Assembly (NCBI RefSeq): GCF_001636315.1
Contig: NZ_KV440949.1
Span: 1,845,203-1,909,202, forward strand
Length of the DNA stretch: 64,000 bases
DNA from: Neobacillus mesonae
Lineage (GTDB): Bacteria > Bacillota > Bacilli > Bacillales > Cytobacillaceae
Direction: 5' to 3'
The position numbers and the translations under genes are program-made. This document shows, in pieces, positions 34,852-43,136 of the stretch (position 1 is the stretch's first letter; every line of letters begins with the position of its first letter). Below the pieces are notes generated by a model. It was not told where the DNA came from. It saw nothing but the letters and a program-made list of their open reading frames with translations, and made no database searches.

Positions 34852-34898
34852 GGGGAGGGTTCTCCTGCATCATTCATGGTGCAGAAGAACCCTCCCCT
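34852..34898. repeat. Dispersed palindrome with changed bases in both arms
   Basis: GGGGAGGGTTCTCCTGCATC and GTGCAGAAGAACCCTCCCC. The usual GGGGACGG/CCGTCCCC is here GGGGAGGG/CCCTCCCC, changed on both sides so pairing is kept. It lies 8 bp beyond the M14 gene's stop codon. Confidence 0.88.
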
Positions 34899-34905
34899 TG
34901 TTTCA

Positions 34906-37725
34906 TTAGTCGCGGTCGCGACCTTTTTCGAAGAATGATTTTTCTTCTTTATTATTCTGGGCTTTGATTTCTTTGCCTTTGATTTTTCCTTTGCCTTTCT
35001 TGATTACCTCGGTGCCCACGGATGCGTAGATGCTGTTGGCGATGAGGCGGTAACTGTATTGTGTGTGGGCGCGGAAGGCAAGGTCATTGGCGAACAGGGT
35101 AATCGTCGAGTCTTCAAAGTTTTTCGTAAAAGCCAGTGTTTGGCCCTTTGCGCCTTTATGGCCTGGCCACCAGCCAGAAATATAGAAATCATCTGCGTTG
35201 CTGAAGCTTGCTAAGACTTCTGCATCTTCAGGAACGGAGGTAATCCATGATCCTGTTGTTGAATACAGCAGCTCTTCCTTTTGGTAGCCGGAAGTCAGGA
35301 CGTGCTCATTTACAACGGCTTTAAATAATCCTTCATGGCCATTGGCTGTTGCTTTGTAATCAAACCCAGGAAGCGCCCCGCTGCTTTTCACAGCCCTTAA
35401 GGCAGAATTTCCAATACCCAAAAATGTTTTTCCAGAAATGCTGCTTGGATTAAAGCTGGCGCTATCACTAATAATGACGTCGGCCTCCGCTTGAGAAACC
35501 AGGTCAAACCCGAGCTCTCTAAGAGAAAAATTCAATTGCGAGGAACCGGTGACGGTCACCTTAGGCTTTCTCAATTGTTCAGTTTTCAGCTGATTCGTGG
35601 TACCTAAAGGCTTCGCTTCAAAATAATAGTTTTTCCCATAAACCTGAAGGTCCTTCGTGCTGACAATAAAGTCACCTCTATTGACCCCAGCCTTTGTTTC
35701 TGTTGCTTTTTCAACTACGACACCGTTTTTCAGCAGTTCATTTACTAGTTTAATAGTATCATTGTTTGAATTTGCCAATACCTGCTTTGGCGTATTGCCT
35801 ACTACAGCACCTTTTGGAGTAGTGACATTTGTCACCTTCATAGTACTGTTGCTAAAAGCATCCGGAAGACGAATTTCCCGAACATCGAAGCCTCTTAGAT
35901 CAGGGAAATCGGTCACAATCGGGTCGTACATTGCCGCCCAGTCCGATGAGTTCTCACCCTTAGAAAGCATCGCATTGGCAACTCCCCGTTTCGCCTGCTT
36001 CATCGAAACGACAAAGGTCCCTTTCGGATACATGGTCCCTGCAACCTTCAGATTTTTTGTTGTCTGCTCCACCTTCACCCCGTTTCGGAGTAAATAGTTG
36101 ACCATTTTGTAGGCTTCTAGCTTATTCTTTTGCTCCTTGTCATCTGTCGGAATCACATAGTAATCTGGGAAGAAGTTATCATGACCGCCTCTAACCCGGC
36201 CAATTGATTCACCGGCTGCGTTAACAAAATATTTGTCGACAGCACGGTCATCAATCCCTTTTACACCACGGTCAAAAATCTGAAGCTGGTTTTTAAACAG
36301 CTCCTCTTTATGATCAAAGACAAACTTGGCCGCTCCAAGCCCGACACCAACCATCGCATGAAACGCATTTTGACTTAGTGTCGGCACTTCCACGGTATGC
36401 CCTAACGATCCGTGAAGCATCGCATACATTGGCGTATAGGCCGGAGTCGCATCATCCCAGCCATCCTCCCAAGTTTCAGCCGGAATAAAATAGGAAGTTA
36501 AGCTCGAATTGCCAATCCCCGCTTGGCCCATTGCATTCGCCTGGTTAATCATTTCGTTATAAAGCAGGTCATACTCATAGTTCGGGTTATGCGGCGGTGT
36601 CGTTGGTTCGATTAAAAATCCGCTCACATAGCCGTGCATATCAACAAATGACAGCGGGGACCATCTGGCAATCTCTTGCGTCACCTGCTGTGTTTCCACT
36701 TGTGTTTGATAATGGTTGTCCCGGTTCAGGTCAAAGCCATTGGCATTCGCTCTTGTATTGGCAACTCTGCCATCAGGATTGTTGGTAAACATATAAAGAA
36801 AAATCACATCGTCAAGAACCTTGTCGACATTTAACTTAACGGTTGTTTCTTTGTCCCCTTTTCCTGTTTTATAGCTTACCTCATCCTCGAGGGCAAACTT
36901 TTTCAATAGCTCAACTGAGGTATCGACGCCTTCTATTTCATCAGGATGGATATTGTTCATCCAAATCGGCACTTGATAATCACCCATCGTTCCTGATTCT
37001 AATTTCTTAATCAAGCTCTCCGGGTTTTCTAACGCGGTAGGCAGGGTTTCATTTAAGTATTTATCAACAGCATTTTTATTTTTTGCCAGAATGACAAAGT
37101 GAAGATCGCGCCCCTGGACAGTCTTGCCCAGACTGTGATACTCAAGGTAGCGGTTATTGTCCGGATTTGCTTTTGCTTTAGCAAAAATTTGATCAATCGC
37201 CGGCTTTAGTTGATCGTAGAATAAGAATTCATCATAAACATTCAGCTTAACCGTCGCTGCCGCCTTCGCCTTAGCCGCCGGATTAACTAAGGCTAATTCA
37301 TAATCACCGATAAACTGTTGATATTGCGTGCGTATGGTTCTGTTTGATAAATCATTTCTGTTATAAAGCAGTCCAAACTCAAGGGTGGCTTTAATCGTCG
37401 TGGTTCCATCAACATAGTGCGGGGCTTCTTTTACCGTAATAAACTGGGTACCGTTATAAGCGGTACCGCTTGTCCACTTTTTCCAATCTTTAATGCTCTT
37501 TCCGCCAAACATCCATTGTAGCTGCGTTAAATCAACGTCCTTGCCAAAATCAGCCTGAACCTCTACGGTGCGAGCCTCAGTCAGTGAGAACAGATCCCGG
37601 CTTACATCTAGTTTAATAACCTTGTAGTCTTCCGCAGCCTCCACTTCAGACAGCGGGAAAGCTGTTTGGGCCAATACCGACAGCATCATCAGCAATGCCA
37701 GCCAGCCCACAAAAAACTTCTTCAT
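34906..37725 (-). CDS. Secreted M14-family zinc carboxypeptidase
   Basis: A 939-residue protein with a signal peptide (about 1-30, VEAAE). An N-terminal beta domain is followed by the peptidase domain with zinc ligands H260 and E263 in NNIHPDEIEG, then substrate-binding NPDGRVANTRANANGFDLNR, the third ligand in SFVDMHGY, and the catalytic glutamate region LGHTVEVPTLSQNAFHAMVG. About 450 further residues form beta-rich domains, and the tail is strongly charged (KKGKGKIKGKEI). It should digest peptides outside the cell and may stay on the wall by its basic tail. It appears monocistronic. Confidence 0.85.
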   Translation of the reverse strand: MKKFFVGWLALLMMLSVLAQTAFPLSEVEAAEDYKVIKLDVSRDLFSLTEARTVEVQADFGKDVDLTQLQWMFGGKSIKDWKKWTSGTAYNGTQFITVKEAPHYVDGTTTIKATLEFGLLYNRNDLSNRTIRTQYQQFIGDYELALVNPAAKAKAAATVKLNVYDEFLFYDQLKPAIDQIFAKAKANPDNNRYLEYHSLGKTVQGRDLHFVILAKNKNAVDKYLNETLPTALENPESLIKKLESGTMGDYQVPIWMNNIHPDEIEGVDTSVELLKKFALEDEVSYKTGKGDKETTVKLNVDKVLDDVIFLYMFTNNPDGRVANTRANANGFDLNRDNHYQTQVETQQVTQEIARWSPLSFVDMHGYVSGFLIEPTTPPHNPNYEYDLLYNEMINQANAMGQAGIGNSSLTSYFIPAETWEDGWDDATPAYTPMYAMLHGSLGHTVEVPTLSQNAFHAMVGVGLGAAKFVFDHKEELFKNQLQIFDRGVKGIDDRAVDKYFVNAAGESIGRVRGGHDNFFPDYYVIPTDDKEQKNKLEAYKMVNYLLRNGVKVEQTTKNLKVAGTMYPKGTFVVSMKQAKRGVANAMLSKGENSSDWAAMYDPIVTDFPDLRGFDVREIRLPDAFSNSTMKVTNVTTPKGAVVGNTPKQVLANSNNDTIKLVNELLKNGVVVEKATETKAGVNRGDFIVSTKDLQVYGKNYYFEAKPLGTTNQLKTEQLRKPKVTVTGSSQLNFSLRELGFDLVSQAEADVIISDSASFNPSSISGKTFLGIGNSALRAVKSSGALPGFDYKATANGHEGLFKAVVNEHVLTSGYQKEELLYSTTGSWITSVPEDAEVLASFSNADDFYISGWWPGHKGAKGQTLAFTKNFEDSTITLFANDLAFRAHTQYSYRLIANSIYASVGTEVIKKGKGKIKGKEIKAQNNKEEKSFFEKGRDRD

Positions 37726-37980
37726 AAAATCATCCTTTCAATAGTAATAGACAATCATAACAAATATACCTGAATTTTCAGTAAATTGACACCTAATTAT
37801 CCCGTAAACCCCTTCATATTCGCTCGACAAATTTCGCATAAAGGATGATGCATTGAGACGGTTCTCCTATTTCATAAACAACAAAAAAGCCGGATTACTT
37901 CCGCCTCTTAATTGTTCATAATTTAAGAATATTTTTACTTTTATTGAGGATGCTATTATAATATAAAATATTTTTCCCTT
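37726..37980. other. Upstream region of the M14 gene, no gene seen
   Basis: It contains an inverted TTTGTCGA site (CTCGACAAATTTCG near 37810), a half palindrome (GAGACGGTTCTCC near 37855) and AT-rich DNA with a possible short hairpin around AAAGCCGG. Confidence 0.4.
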
Positions 37981-37997
37981 TGTCGGACCCTGTCGAA
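37981..37997 (+). promoter_or_regulatory. Two Spo0A-box-like sites 10 bp apart
   Basis: TGTCGGA (37981-37987) and TGTCGAA (37991-37997) are in direct orientation with a 10-bp step, as in known tandem 0A boxes (core TGTCGAA). They lie about 245 bp upstream of a Spo0E-like phosphatase gene. Confidence 0.45.
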
Positions 37998-38242
37998 ACA
38001 GTTATTGTTTATTTGATAGCCGTTTAGGGTAAATATCTATGCAACACTTAATATATCAATATTATGCACCACTTTTTCGAATTGTTTCACTTTTCGATTC
38101 CGTATTTAAAAGCGAAATGGACTATGTTAGAATCAGTACGGTTTTGGAATTAATTTTACCAAAAAGATCTGGCAGCATAAGGAAATCACGTCATCATGCC
38201 TTCCAAAATCACCGTCAAAAAATTTCTTTTTCGAGGTGTATG

Positions 38243-38428
38243 ATGAAAACAAAAGAAACAGTTCCATACGAAAACAAGAAACTGCTAATGGAAATCGCTG
38301 ATGTCAAAAAAGAAAAAAACGAACTTTATAAACAAACGGGCCCTGGCAGCCCCGACTATATTTCACTCTCCATCAAACTCGACCTGCTCATGAAGGAATA
38401 TATCGACGAAAAAATCGCACACCTATGA
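38243..38428 (+). CDS. Spo0E-like aspartyl-phosphatase
   Basis: A 61-residue helical hairpin protein: helix 1 NKKLLMEIADVKKEKNELYK, a turn QTGPGSPDY, helix 2 ISLSIKLDLLMKEYIDEKI. This fits the Spo0E family (signature S-x-x-LD in the second helix, here SIKLD). Such proteins remove the phosphate from Spo0A and delay sporulation. I set the start at the second of two ATGs, after GAGGTG; the frame is open upstream for 68 codons but without a site. Confidence is limited by the short length and by the missing Gln of SQELD. Confidence 0.68.
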   Translation: MKTKETVPYENKKLLMEIADVKKEKNELYKQTGPGSPDYISLSIKLDLLMKEYIDEKIAHL

Positions 38429-38434
38429 GACAAA

Positions 38435-38498
38435 GGGACGGTTCTTAAGCTCCCAGTGCTTTCTTAAAAAGAAAGAAGGAAGCAGGAGAACTGTCCCC
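38435..38498. repeat. Long dispersed palindrome copy between convergent genes
   Basis: GGGACGGTTCTTAAGC and GCAGGAGAACTGTCCC flank a second small hairpin (CTTTCTTAAAAAGAAAG). It starts 6 bp after the Spo0E-like stop codon and ends 12 bp before the stop codon of the convergent small gene. Confidence 0.8.
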
Positions 38499-38510
38499 TT
38501 GCTTCCTTGT

Positions 38511-38648
38511 TTATTGATTGGCGATATTTTCTTCTGCTGTTTCCGGAAAGTAGTCCGCAATTTGATTAAACAGAAATGTGAGATAATCATTTAGTTCAAA
38601 GCGGTCTTCCCTTAAAAAAAGCTCGATAAGAGTTTTGCTATTGTCCAC
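38511..38648 (-). CDS. 45-residue acidic hypothetical protein
   Basis: A GTG-started gene of 45 codons after a strong GGAGGAAGGGAC site. The product (VDNSKTLIELFLREDRFELN, then DYLTFLFNQIADYFPETAEE) is soluble, acidic and amphipathic, probably two helices. I do not recognise a family. It converges with the Spo0E-like gene and is about the same size, but has no Spo0E motif. A Fur-box-like and a cre-like site lie upstream. The case for a real gene rests on the ribosome site and amino-acid pattern. Confidence 0.55.
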   Translation of the reverse strand: MDNSKTLIELFLREDRFELNDYLTFLFNQIADYFPETAEENIANQ

Positions 38649-38727
38649 GTCCCTTCCTCCTTCTTTTTAGCTGACCAGTGTTATTAGACACACACCTTCT
38701 CATAAAAAGGCATTTAAATTTTTATGG

Positions 38728-38742
38728 TGAGAATGATTATTT
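38728..38742. promoter_or_regulatory. Fur-box-like site
   Basis: TGAGAATGATTATTT matches the Fur/PerR 7-1-7 consensus TGATAATNATTATCA at 11 of 14 fixed positions. It lies 80 bp upstream of the small acidic gene and 15 bp before a GC-rich structured stretch. Confidence 0.4.
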
Positions 38743-38757
38743 ATTTATACCTGCAAA

Positions 38758-38806
38758 GTATTGGCCCCGCCCTACGCACAATACCTCGATGGCCACACGC
38801 GCCATC
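38758..38806 (+). ncRNA. Possible structured RNA with two adjacent hairpins
   Basis: A GC-rich island in AT-rich DNA. Hairpin 1 is GTATTG...CAATAC (38758-38784) with the loop GCCCCGCCCTACGCA; hairpin 2 is GATGGC-CACACGC-GCCATC (38788-38806). No clear terminator T-run follows. Strand is assumed from the C-rich loop. It could be a small regulatory RNA or simply an operator cluster. Confidence 0.35.
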
Positions 38807-38825
38807 CACCTATTTCCATTATAGT

Positions 38826-38839
38826 TGGAAACGTTTACA
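38826..38839. promoter_or_regulatory. cre-like catabolite control site
   Basis: TGGAAACGTTTACA fits the CcpA cre consensus TGWAANCGNTNWCA with one mismatch (position 3). Confidence 0.45.
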
Positions 38840-39020
38840 TATTCAAATAATATTATATTTCAAATTTTGACAAATTGCACAGCATATAGGAAAGTGCCCC
38901 AAGCATATATAATTTTTATAAACAAAAATTTATAATAATTCACATCAAAAAAAATATTAGCCTATAACCCTAGTATGTAACCAAATTAAAAAATTTATAC
39001 ATTTTTACATGGAGACAAAC

Positions 39021-39052
39021 AAAAAAAGGAAGCACAAACTACATGCTTCCTA
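39021..39052 (-). terminator. Terminator overlapping the PadR stop codon
   Basis: On the minus strand TAGGAAGCA and TGCTTCCT pair around ATGTAGTTTG, followed by seven T residues. The stem includes the PadR stop codon. Confidence 0.75.
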
Positions 39053-39664
39053 GATGATCGCAGCCCACGAAAAAACATCCAACGGGAGGCTGAATCTTCC
39101 CGCAAATGCTAAGAATAATACTGTAAATTTTATCTTTTTATTTTTCAACTTGTCGAGCACCCAGTGGCACCATGCTTTTTCTTCTTCCGCAAGCCGATAC
39201 TTTCGGCTGAATAACAAGTAGCGGCCAAATTCCTTTGATGTCGTCTCAAGCTCTTCCATTTGTTCTATTTCTGTGATTTTGCCTGACAAAGAGGCAATGG
39301 ATTCGTCTAATTTGGCAATCCGTTCATGGACTAATTTGATCGAGTTCTCCTCCCCTAATAATGAGGCAGAATAAATCTTAATGAGAAACTCATCTCGATG
39401 AATTGGGTCAGAAGGCGATTTAGCAATCCATTTTTCTAAGGATTGTTTGCCTTTTTCGGTAATCGAAAAAATTTTTTTATTCGGTCTTCCTACTTGCTCG
39501 ACGATCTCATGAACTAGAAACCCTTTCTCCTCCATCTTGGTTAACAATGGATAAATCTGACTATGCTTGGCCGGCCATACATTATCTAAATATTTTCCTA
39601 ATTCATATCCCGAATAAGACTTCCTGCCAAGCGCGCTAAGTATTGCATATCCTAGAGTATTCAT
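39050..39664 (-). CDS. PadR-family transcriptional regulator
   Basis: A 204-residue protein. The N-terminal winged helix is LGYAILSALGRKSYSGYELG, then QIYPLLTKMEEKGFLVHEIV, EQVGRPNKKIFSITEKG. The C-terminal part is helical (IAKLDESIASLSGKITEIEQ) and would mediate dimerisation. It represses genes in response to small molecules in general; the target here is unknown. The ATG follows GGGGTG by six bases; an in-frame GTG three codons earlier overlaps this site. It lies 82 bp after ureH on the same strand, but a link to urease is not shown. Confidence 0.85.
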   Translation of the reverse strand: MNTLGYAILSALGRKSYSGYELGKYLDNVWPAKHSQIYPLLTKMEEKGFLVHEIVEQVGRPNKKIFSITEKGKQSLEKWIAKSPSDPIHRDEFLIKIYSASLLGEENSIKLVHERIAKLDESIASLSGKITEIEQMEELETTSKEFGRYLLFSRKYRLAEEEKAWCHWVLDKLKNKKIKFTVLFLAFAGRFSLPLDVFSWAAII

Positions 39665-39746
39665 AGCAATCACCCCAATCTAGTAAACCGCGGCATCGCT
39701 AGAAGTACTCAAGTCCACGTGTCACGGTGCTTATAAATATAGTACT

Positions 39747-40460
39747 CTATATCCAAAGGTGAAATAAACCTTCATTAACACCTATATTATACATATAGTA
39801 TACACCAAAAATAGTACTAATGACACCGGTGATTATACCTAACGACCCGCTGATGCTTGTGCGCTTCTTACTCAACACAAACGGAATCCCAATGATTGTC
39901 GTAAAGAATATCATGCCAATAACCGTTCCTACTCCAAAAACAATGATATAAATAGCTGCTTCTCCGACACTCTTAACCGTGCTCATCGTTAACAGGACCA
40001 TTGCCCCGCTTCCTGCCAGACCATGTACTAAACCAATGAACGTGGAACCTAAATAGGTTGTCTTTTTATGTTTATGCGGATGATCGTGTTCGCCGCTGGT
40101 TTTATGGGAATGGACATGCTTATGCTCATCGCCATCATGCTTATGGGTGTGAATATGGATATTTTTAAAAGAGATGATCGTTTTTATTCCAAGAGTAACA
40201 AGCATAATTCCGACTAAAAATTCTAAAGACATAGCCCACTTCTCCGGTATTTCACCCTTCATTAGAATAACAACGATTCCTACGATAAATAAAGTAGCAG
40301 TGTGGCCAATCCCCCAAAATACACCAGCTAAAGAAGCCTGCCATAGCTTTTTGCTTTGACTCGCAATCGTCGATACGGCAATGACATGATCTGGTTCAAT
40401 GGCATGCTTGATTCCTAAAACCAAGCCCAATGCCAGAACGGATAATAATGTTGCATCCAT
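39747..40460 (-). CDS. ureH: Nickel transporter UreH
   Basis: A 237-residue protein with about six membrane segments. It carries HAIEPDHVIAVSTIASQSKK (a HxxxxDH nickel-binding helix as in NiCoT/UreH carriers), GVFWGIGHTATLF, a long His-rich loop (about 100-132, IHIHTHKHDGDEHKHVHSHK) and GLVHGLAGSGAMVLLTMS. It should bring nickel into the cell for urease. It is the last gene of the urease group, 71 bp after ureD, matching ureH of thermophilic Bacillus TB-90. Confidence 0.88.
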   Translation of the reverse strand: MDATLLSVLALGLVLGIKHAIEPDHVIAVSTIASQSKKLWQASLAGVFWGIGHTATLFIVGIVVILMKGEIPEKWAMSLEFLVGIMLVTLGIKTIISFKNIHIHTHKHDGDEHKHVHSHKTSGEHDHPHKHKKTTYLGSTFIGLVHGLAGSGAMVLLTMSTVKSVGEAAIYIIVFGVGTVIGMIFFTTIIGIPFVLSKKRTSISGSLGIITGVISTIFGVYYMYNIGVNEGLFHLWI

Positions 40461-40531
40461 AAAGTTTTTCTCCTCTACTCTTCTTTTCTAGTGAAAACCC
40501 AGCAACCATAACAATTGCTGGGTTATGAGTA

Positions 40532-41356
40532 TTAATATTTTCTTAAAAAACTAGGTTTTTTGTTAAACCATTCTTGACTTAGAATCGAATGTAATTCAGA
40601 AAATATTTTTTCAATTACTTGTGTGTTATTGGCTAATACCCGAACCGTAAAGCCTGGAACGGGCAGCAGCGATAATCCTATTTTACATTCAAATGAGTTA
40701 GTAGGTAAAGCCTGATATAAACGATCAAGTAAATCATGATTCACTTTTTCATCAATCACCATCATTGAACCCAAATGGGAAAAGCCCTCCATTAAACCCA
40801 AGCCTTCCATGTTCTGCGATCCAGGATTTAATTTAATATGATCATAGACAACTAATTCCTCATCCATATAAATTTCATTGATAAGCTGAAGCAGATCATA
40901 GCTAAATTTTTCTCCTTCTGGTGACCATCCTGGGGTAATGATATCGGAATATAGAAGAGAACATCCTTTTTCCATATAGATAACATTCTTTTGTTTATAA
41001 CGTGCGTTTTGATAACCGATAAGCGGATCGGGAATATATTCTAAATAGCTGCCTTCCTTCAAGTGGAATTCAGCTTCTTGGTAGGCATGTGATTGGGGCG
41101 TCTTATATATTTTCGTTGCCGATTGGGTGGTTAAGGTTAGCTTTGCCTGCTTCTCTAATGAAATCTTCATTTGATAGCGGTCTCCGTCTAAATAGCCCCC
41201 GCCCGGGTTTAAAATATAATAGCAGGCCTGGCCTGAATCATCATGATAGACAGGGCGCATGACTTTAAACGCCCCTTGGAAATACACATCATTCGCAACG
41301 GTTTTCCCGCTCCTTGCTTCGGTACCTAAACGTAAAATTCCTGTCCAATCGCCCAT
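40532..41356 (-). CDS. ureD: Urease accessory protein UreD
   Basis: A 274-residue cytoplasmic protein. Family motifs are VMRPVYHDDSGQACYYILNP, GGGYLDGDRYQMKISLEKQA, LTTQSATKIYKTP and YLEYIPDPLIGYQNARYKQK. UreD binds the urease apoenzyme and, with UreF and UreG, helps nickel and carbon dioxide to enter the active site. It starts 1 bp after the ureG stop codon, so translation is probably coupled. Confidence 0.92.
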   Translation of the reverse strand: MGDWTGILRLGTEARSGKTVANDVYFQGAFKVMRPVYHDDSGQACYYILNPGGGYLDGDRYQMKISLEKQAKLTLTTQSATKIYKTPQSHAYQEAEFHLKEGSYLEYIPDPLIGYQNARYKQKNVIYMEKGCSLLYSDIITPGWSPEGEKFSYDLLQLINEIYMDEELVVYDHIKLNPGSQNMEGLGLMEGFSHLGSMMVIDEKVNHDLLDRLYQALPTNSFECKIGLSLLPVPGFTVRVLANNTQVIEKIFSELHSILSQEWFNKKPSFLRKY

Positions 41357-41357
41357 T

Positions 41358-41969
41358 TTACTCCAGTCCCTTTAGTAACGCATTTTTCTTAATCCATTCA
41401 ATAACTTGATCAAGACCTTGATTATCTTTTAAGTTTGTAAAAACAAAAGGCTTGTTGCCGCGGAACACCTTCGTATCTGATTCCATAACCTCTAGGCTGG
41501 CACCAACAAATGGAGCTAAATCTGTTTTATTAATAATAAATAAGTCCGATTTAATCATTCCCTGCCCGCCTTTACGCGGAATTTTCTCCCCTTGCGCCAC
41601 GTCAATAATGTAAATGGAAAAATCAACAAGTTCTGGACTGAAGGTAGCTGCCAGGTTATCGCCGCCGCTTTCGACAAAAATCAATTCCACATCCGGATGC
41701 TTTTCCTTTAATTCATTAATGGCAGCAAAGTTCATGGAAGCATCTTCACGAATCGCTGTATGCGGGCAGCCGCCAGTTTCAACACCGATAATGCGGTCAG
41801 CTGGAAGCACGCCATTGTTCATTAGGAATTTAGCATCCTCTTTTGTATAAATATCGTTTGTCACCACTGCCATACTAATTTCATCTTGTAAATGTCGAGT
41901 TAATTTTTCAACTAACATCGTTTTACCTGCTCCAACAGGTCCGCCAACACCGATTTTAATTGGTTCCAT
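41358..41969 (-). CDS. ureG: Urease accessory GTPase UreG
   Basis: A 203-residue GTPase with P-loop [11 protein letters not shown] (about 8-18), metal-binding motif CPH in [32 protein letters not shown], and the guanine motif [10 protein letters not shown]. It supplies energy for nickel insertion. I prefer ATG ([10 protein letters not shown]) over an in-frame GTG three codons upstream because GAGGAAG is well placed for the ATG. It lies between ureF and ureD. Confidence 0.94.
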   Translation of the reverse strand: MEPIKIGVGGPVGAGKTMLVEKLTRHLQDEISMAVVTNDIYTKEDAKFLMNNGVLPADRIIGVETGGCPHTAIREDASMNFAAINELKEKHPDVELIFVESGGDNLAATFSPELVDFSIYIIDVAQGEKIPRKGGQGMIKSDLFIINKTDLAPFVGASLEVMESDTKVFRGNKPFVFTNLKDNQGLDQVIEWIKKNALLKGLE

Positions 41970-41990
41970 TACTAACACTTCCTCTTTCTA

Positions 41991-42677
41991 TTAAGACATA
42001 AAGATACGTATATTCACTCGTTCATGCTTCATTTGCGATAATTCCAGACCAGGTGAAACAATCCCGAAATCTTCTTCCTCTAATTGTTGAATCTTTTCTG
42101 TTGCTTTGGTTAATGCACCCTGAAATTCCTGAATACTTTTCTGACCAGCTGTCTGTCCTAATGGAATCGCCCGCACGGCATTTTGGACAAGACTTGAGAC
42201 GGTAGAATACAAATAATATAAAGTGGTGGTTGATTTAGGAACACCTAGATGATGGCCAACGATTGTAAAAACGATGGCCGGATGACCAAATGATTTCTTG
42301 GCTTTTATTCGTTCCCGATAGACTGACAGAGCCGGAATATCATAGAGTGATTCTACGAGATTTAACATCCGGTCACCGATTCGCTGTGTTCCTTCTCTTG
42401 TTTCCCGCGGCAGGTTTTGCATTGTCAGCATCCGGTCTAATTTCCACACCTTATCTAAATCTTCCTTCTCTAATGCCTCATAGACGAGGCGGGAAGCAAG
42501 CCCATCTGAATAGATGAGCTGCTCGTTGACATAAACATGAAGCCACTGCATGAATGAGGCTTGATCATGAACTTTATCTTCTTGAATATAACTCTCAAGC
42601 CCATACGAATGACTAAATGCCCCCGTCGGAAAATTCGAATCACATAACTGAAATAATGATAGAATTTGATTAGTCAT
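41991..42677 (-). CDS. ureF: Urease accessory protein UreF
   Basis: A 228-residue helical protein with [20 protein letters not shown], then [31 protein letters not shown] and [18 protein letters not shown]. UreF acts with UreD and controls UreG GTP use during urease activation. Its start overlaps the ureE end by 8 bp. Confidence 0.92.
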   Translation of the reverse strand: MTNQILSLFQLCDSNFPTGAFSHSYGLESYIQEDKVHDQASFMQWLHVYVNEQLIYSDGLASRLVYEALEKEDLDKVWKLDRMLTMQNLPRETREGTQRIGDRMLNLVESLYDIPALSVYRERIKAKKSFGHPAIVFTIVGHHLGVPKSTTTLYYLYSTVSSLVQNAVRAIPLGQTAGQKSIQEFQGALTKATEKIQQLEEEDFGIVSPGLELSQMKHERVNIRIFMS

Positions 42678-43134
42678 GGCTATGCCCTATATGACGAAAT
42701 GCCTGTTTTACTTTGCGATCCTCACGCTTGTAAGGGATCTGCAGGTTTTGTAGTAGTTCTTCTACAAGATAATCGTATTGAACAAGCATCTCGTCCCCTT
42801 CAAATTGGGCTGGCAGGTGGCGATTCCCTAATTGATGGGCAATCGTTCCCATTTCATTCAGGCTGCGCGGGCAAATAATCAATAAGTCATCTGATATCAC
42901 ATCGATGACGATCATATTTTTATCATCCATATATAAAACATCACCAGCAACAAGGTCACGCGGCTCTTTTAGACGAATGCCGATTTCTGTACCGTGATCT
43001 GTGGTGACACGCTGAATTCTTTTCACTAAATGGGCGCTTTCGAGGTAGACTTTTTCCTTATGACGTTTAGCCACCTCTTCTTTATCCATTTGTTCAACAT
43101 TTGTTACGATTTGTTCAACTATCAAAACCTTCAC
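42670..43134 (-). CDS. ureE: Urease nickel metallochaperone UreE
   Basis: A protein of about 150 residues with an N-terminal peptide-binding domain and a C-terminal metal domain: [19 protein letters not shown] region ([20 protein letters not shown]), then [37 protein letters not shown], which includes the metal-binding histidine in GNRHLP. The end HIGHSHD holds further histidines. UreE brings nickel to UreG. A GTG at 43134 is used here; a TTG three codons later (43125) follows a GAGGTGAAGG site and may be the true start. Confidence 0.92.
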   Translation of the reverse strand: MKVLIVEQIVTNVEQMDKEEVAKRHKEKVYLESAHLVKRIQRVTTDHGTEIGIRLKEPRDLVAGDVLYMDDKNMIVIDVISDDLLIICPRSLNEMGTIAHQLGNRHLPAQFEGDEMLVQYDYLVEELLQNLQIPYKREDRKVKQAFRHIGHSHD

Positions 43135-43136
43135 CT

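Noticed and set aside
40174..40359. Plus-strand frame inside ureH
   Set aside because: Antisense shadow of a well-supported nickel transporter gene.
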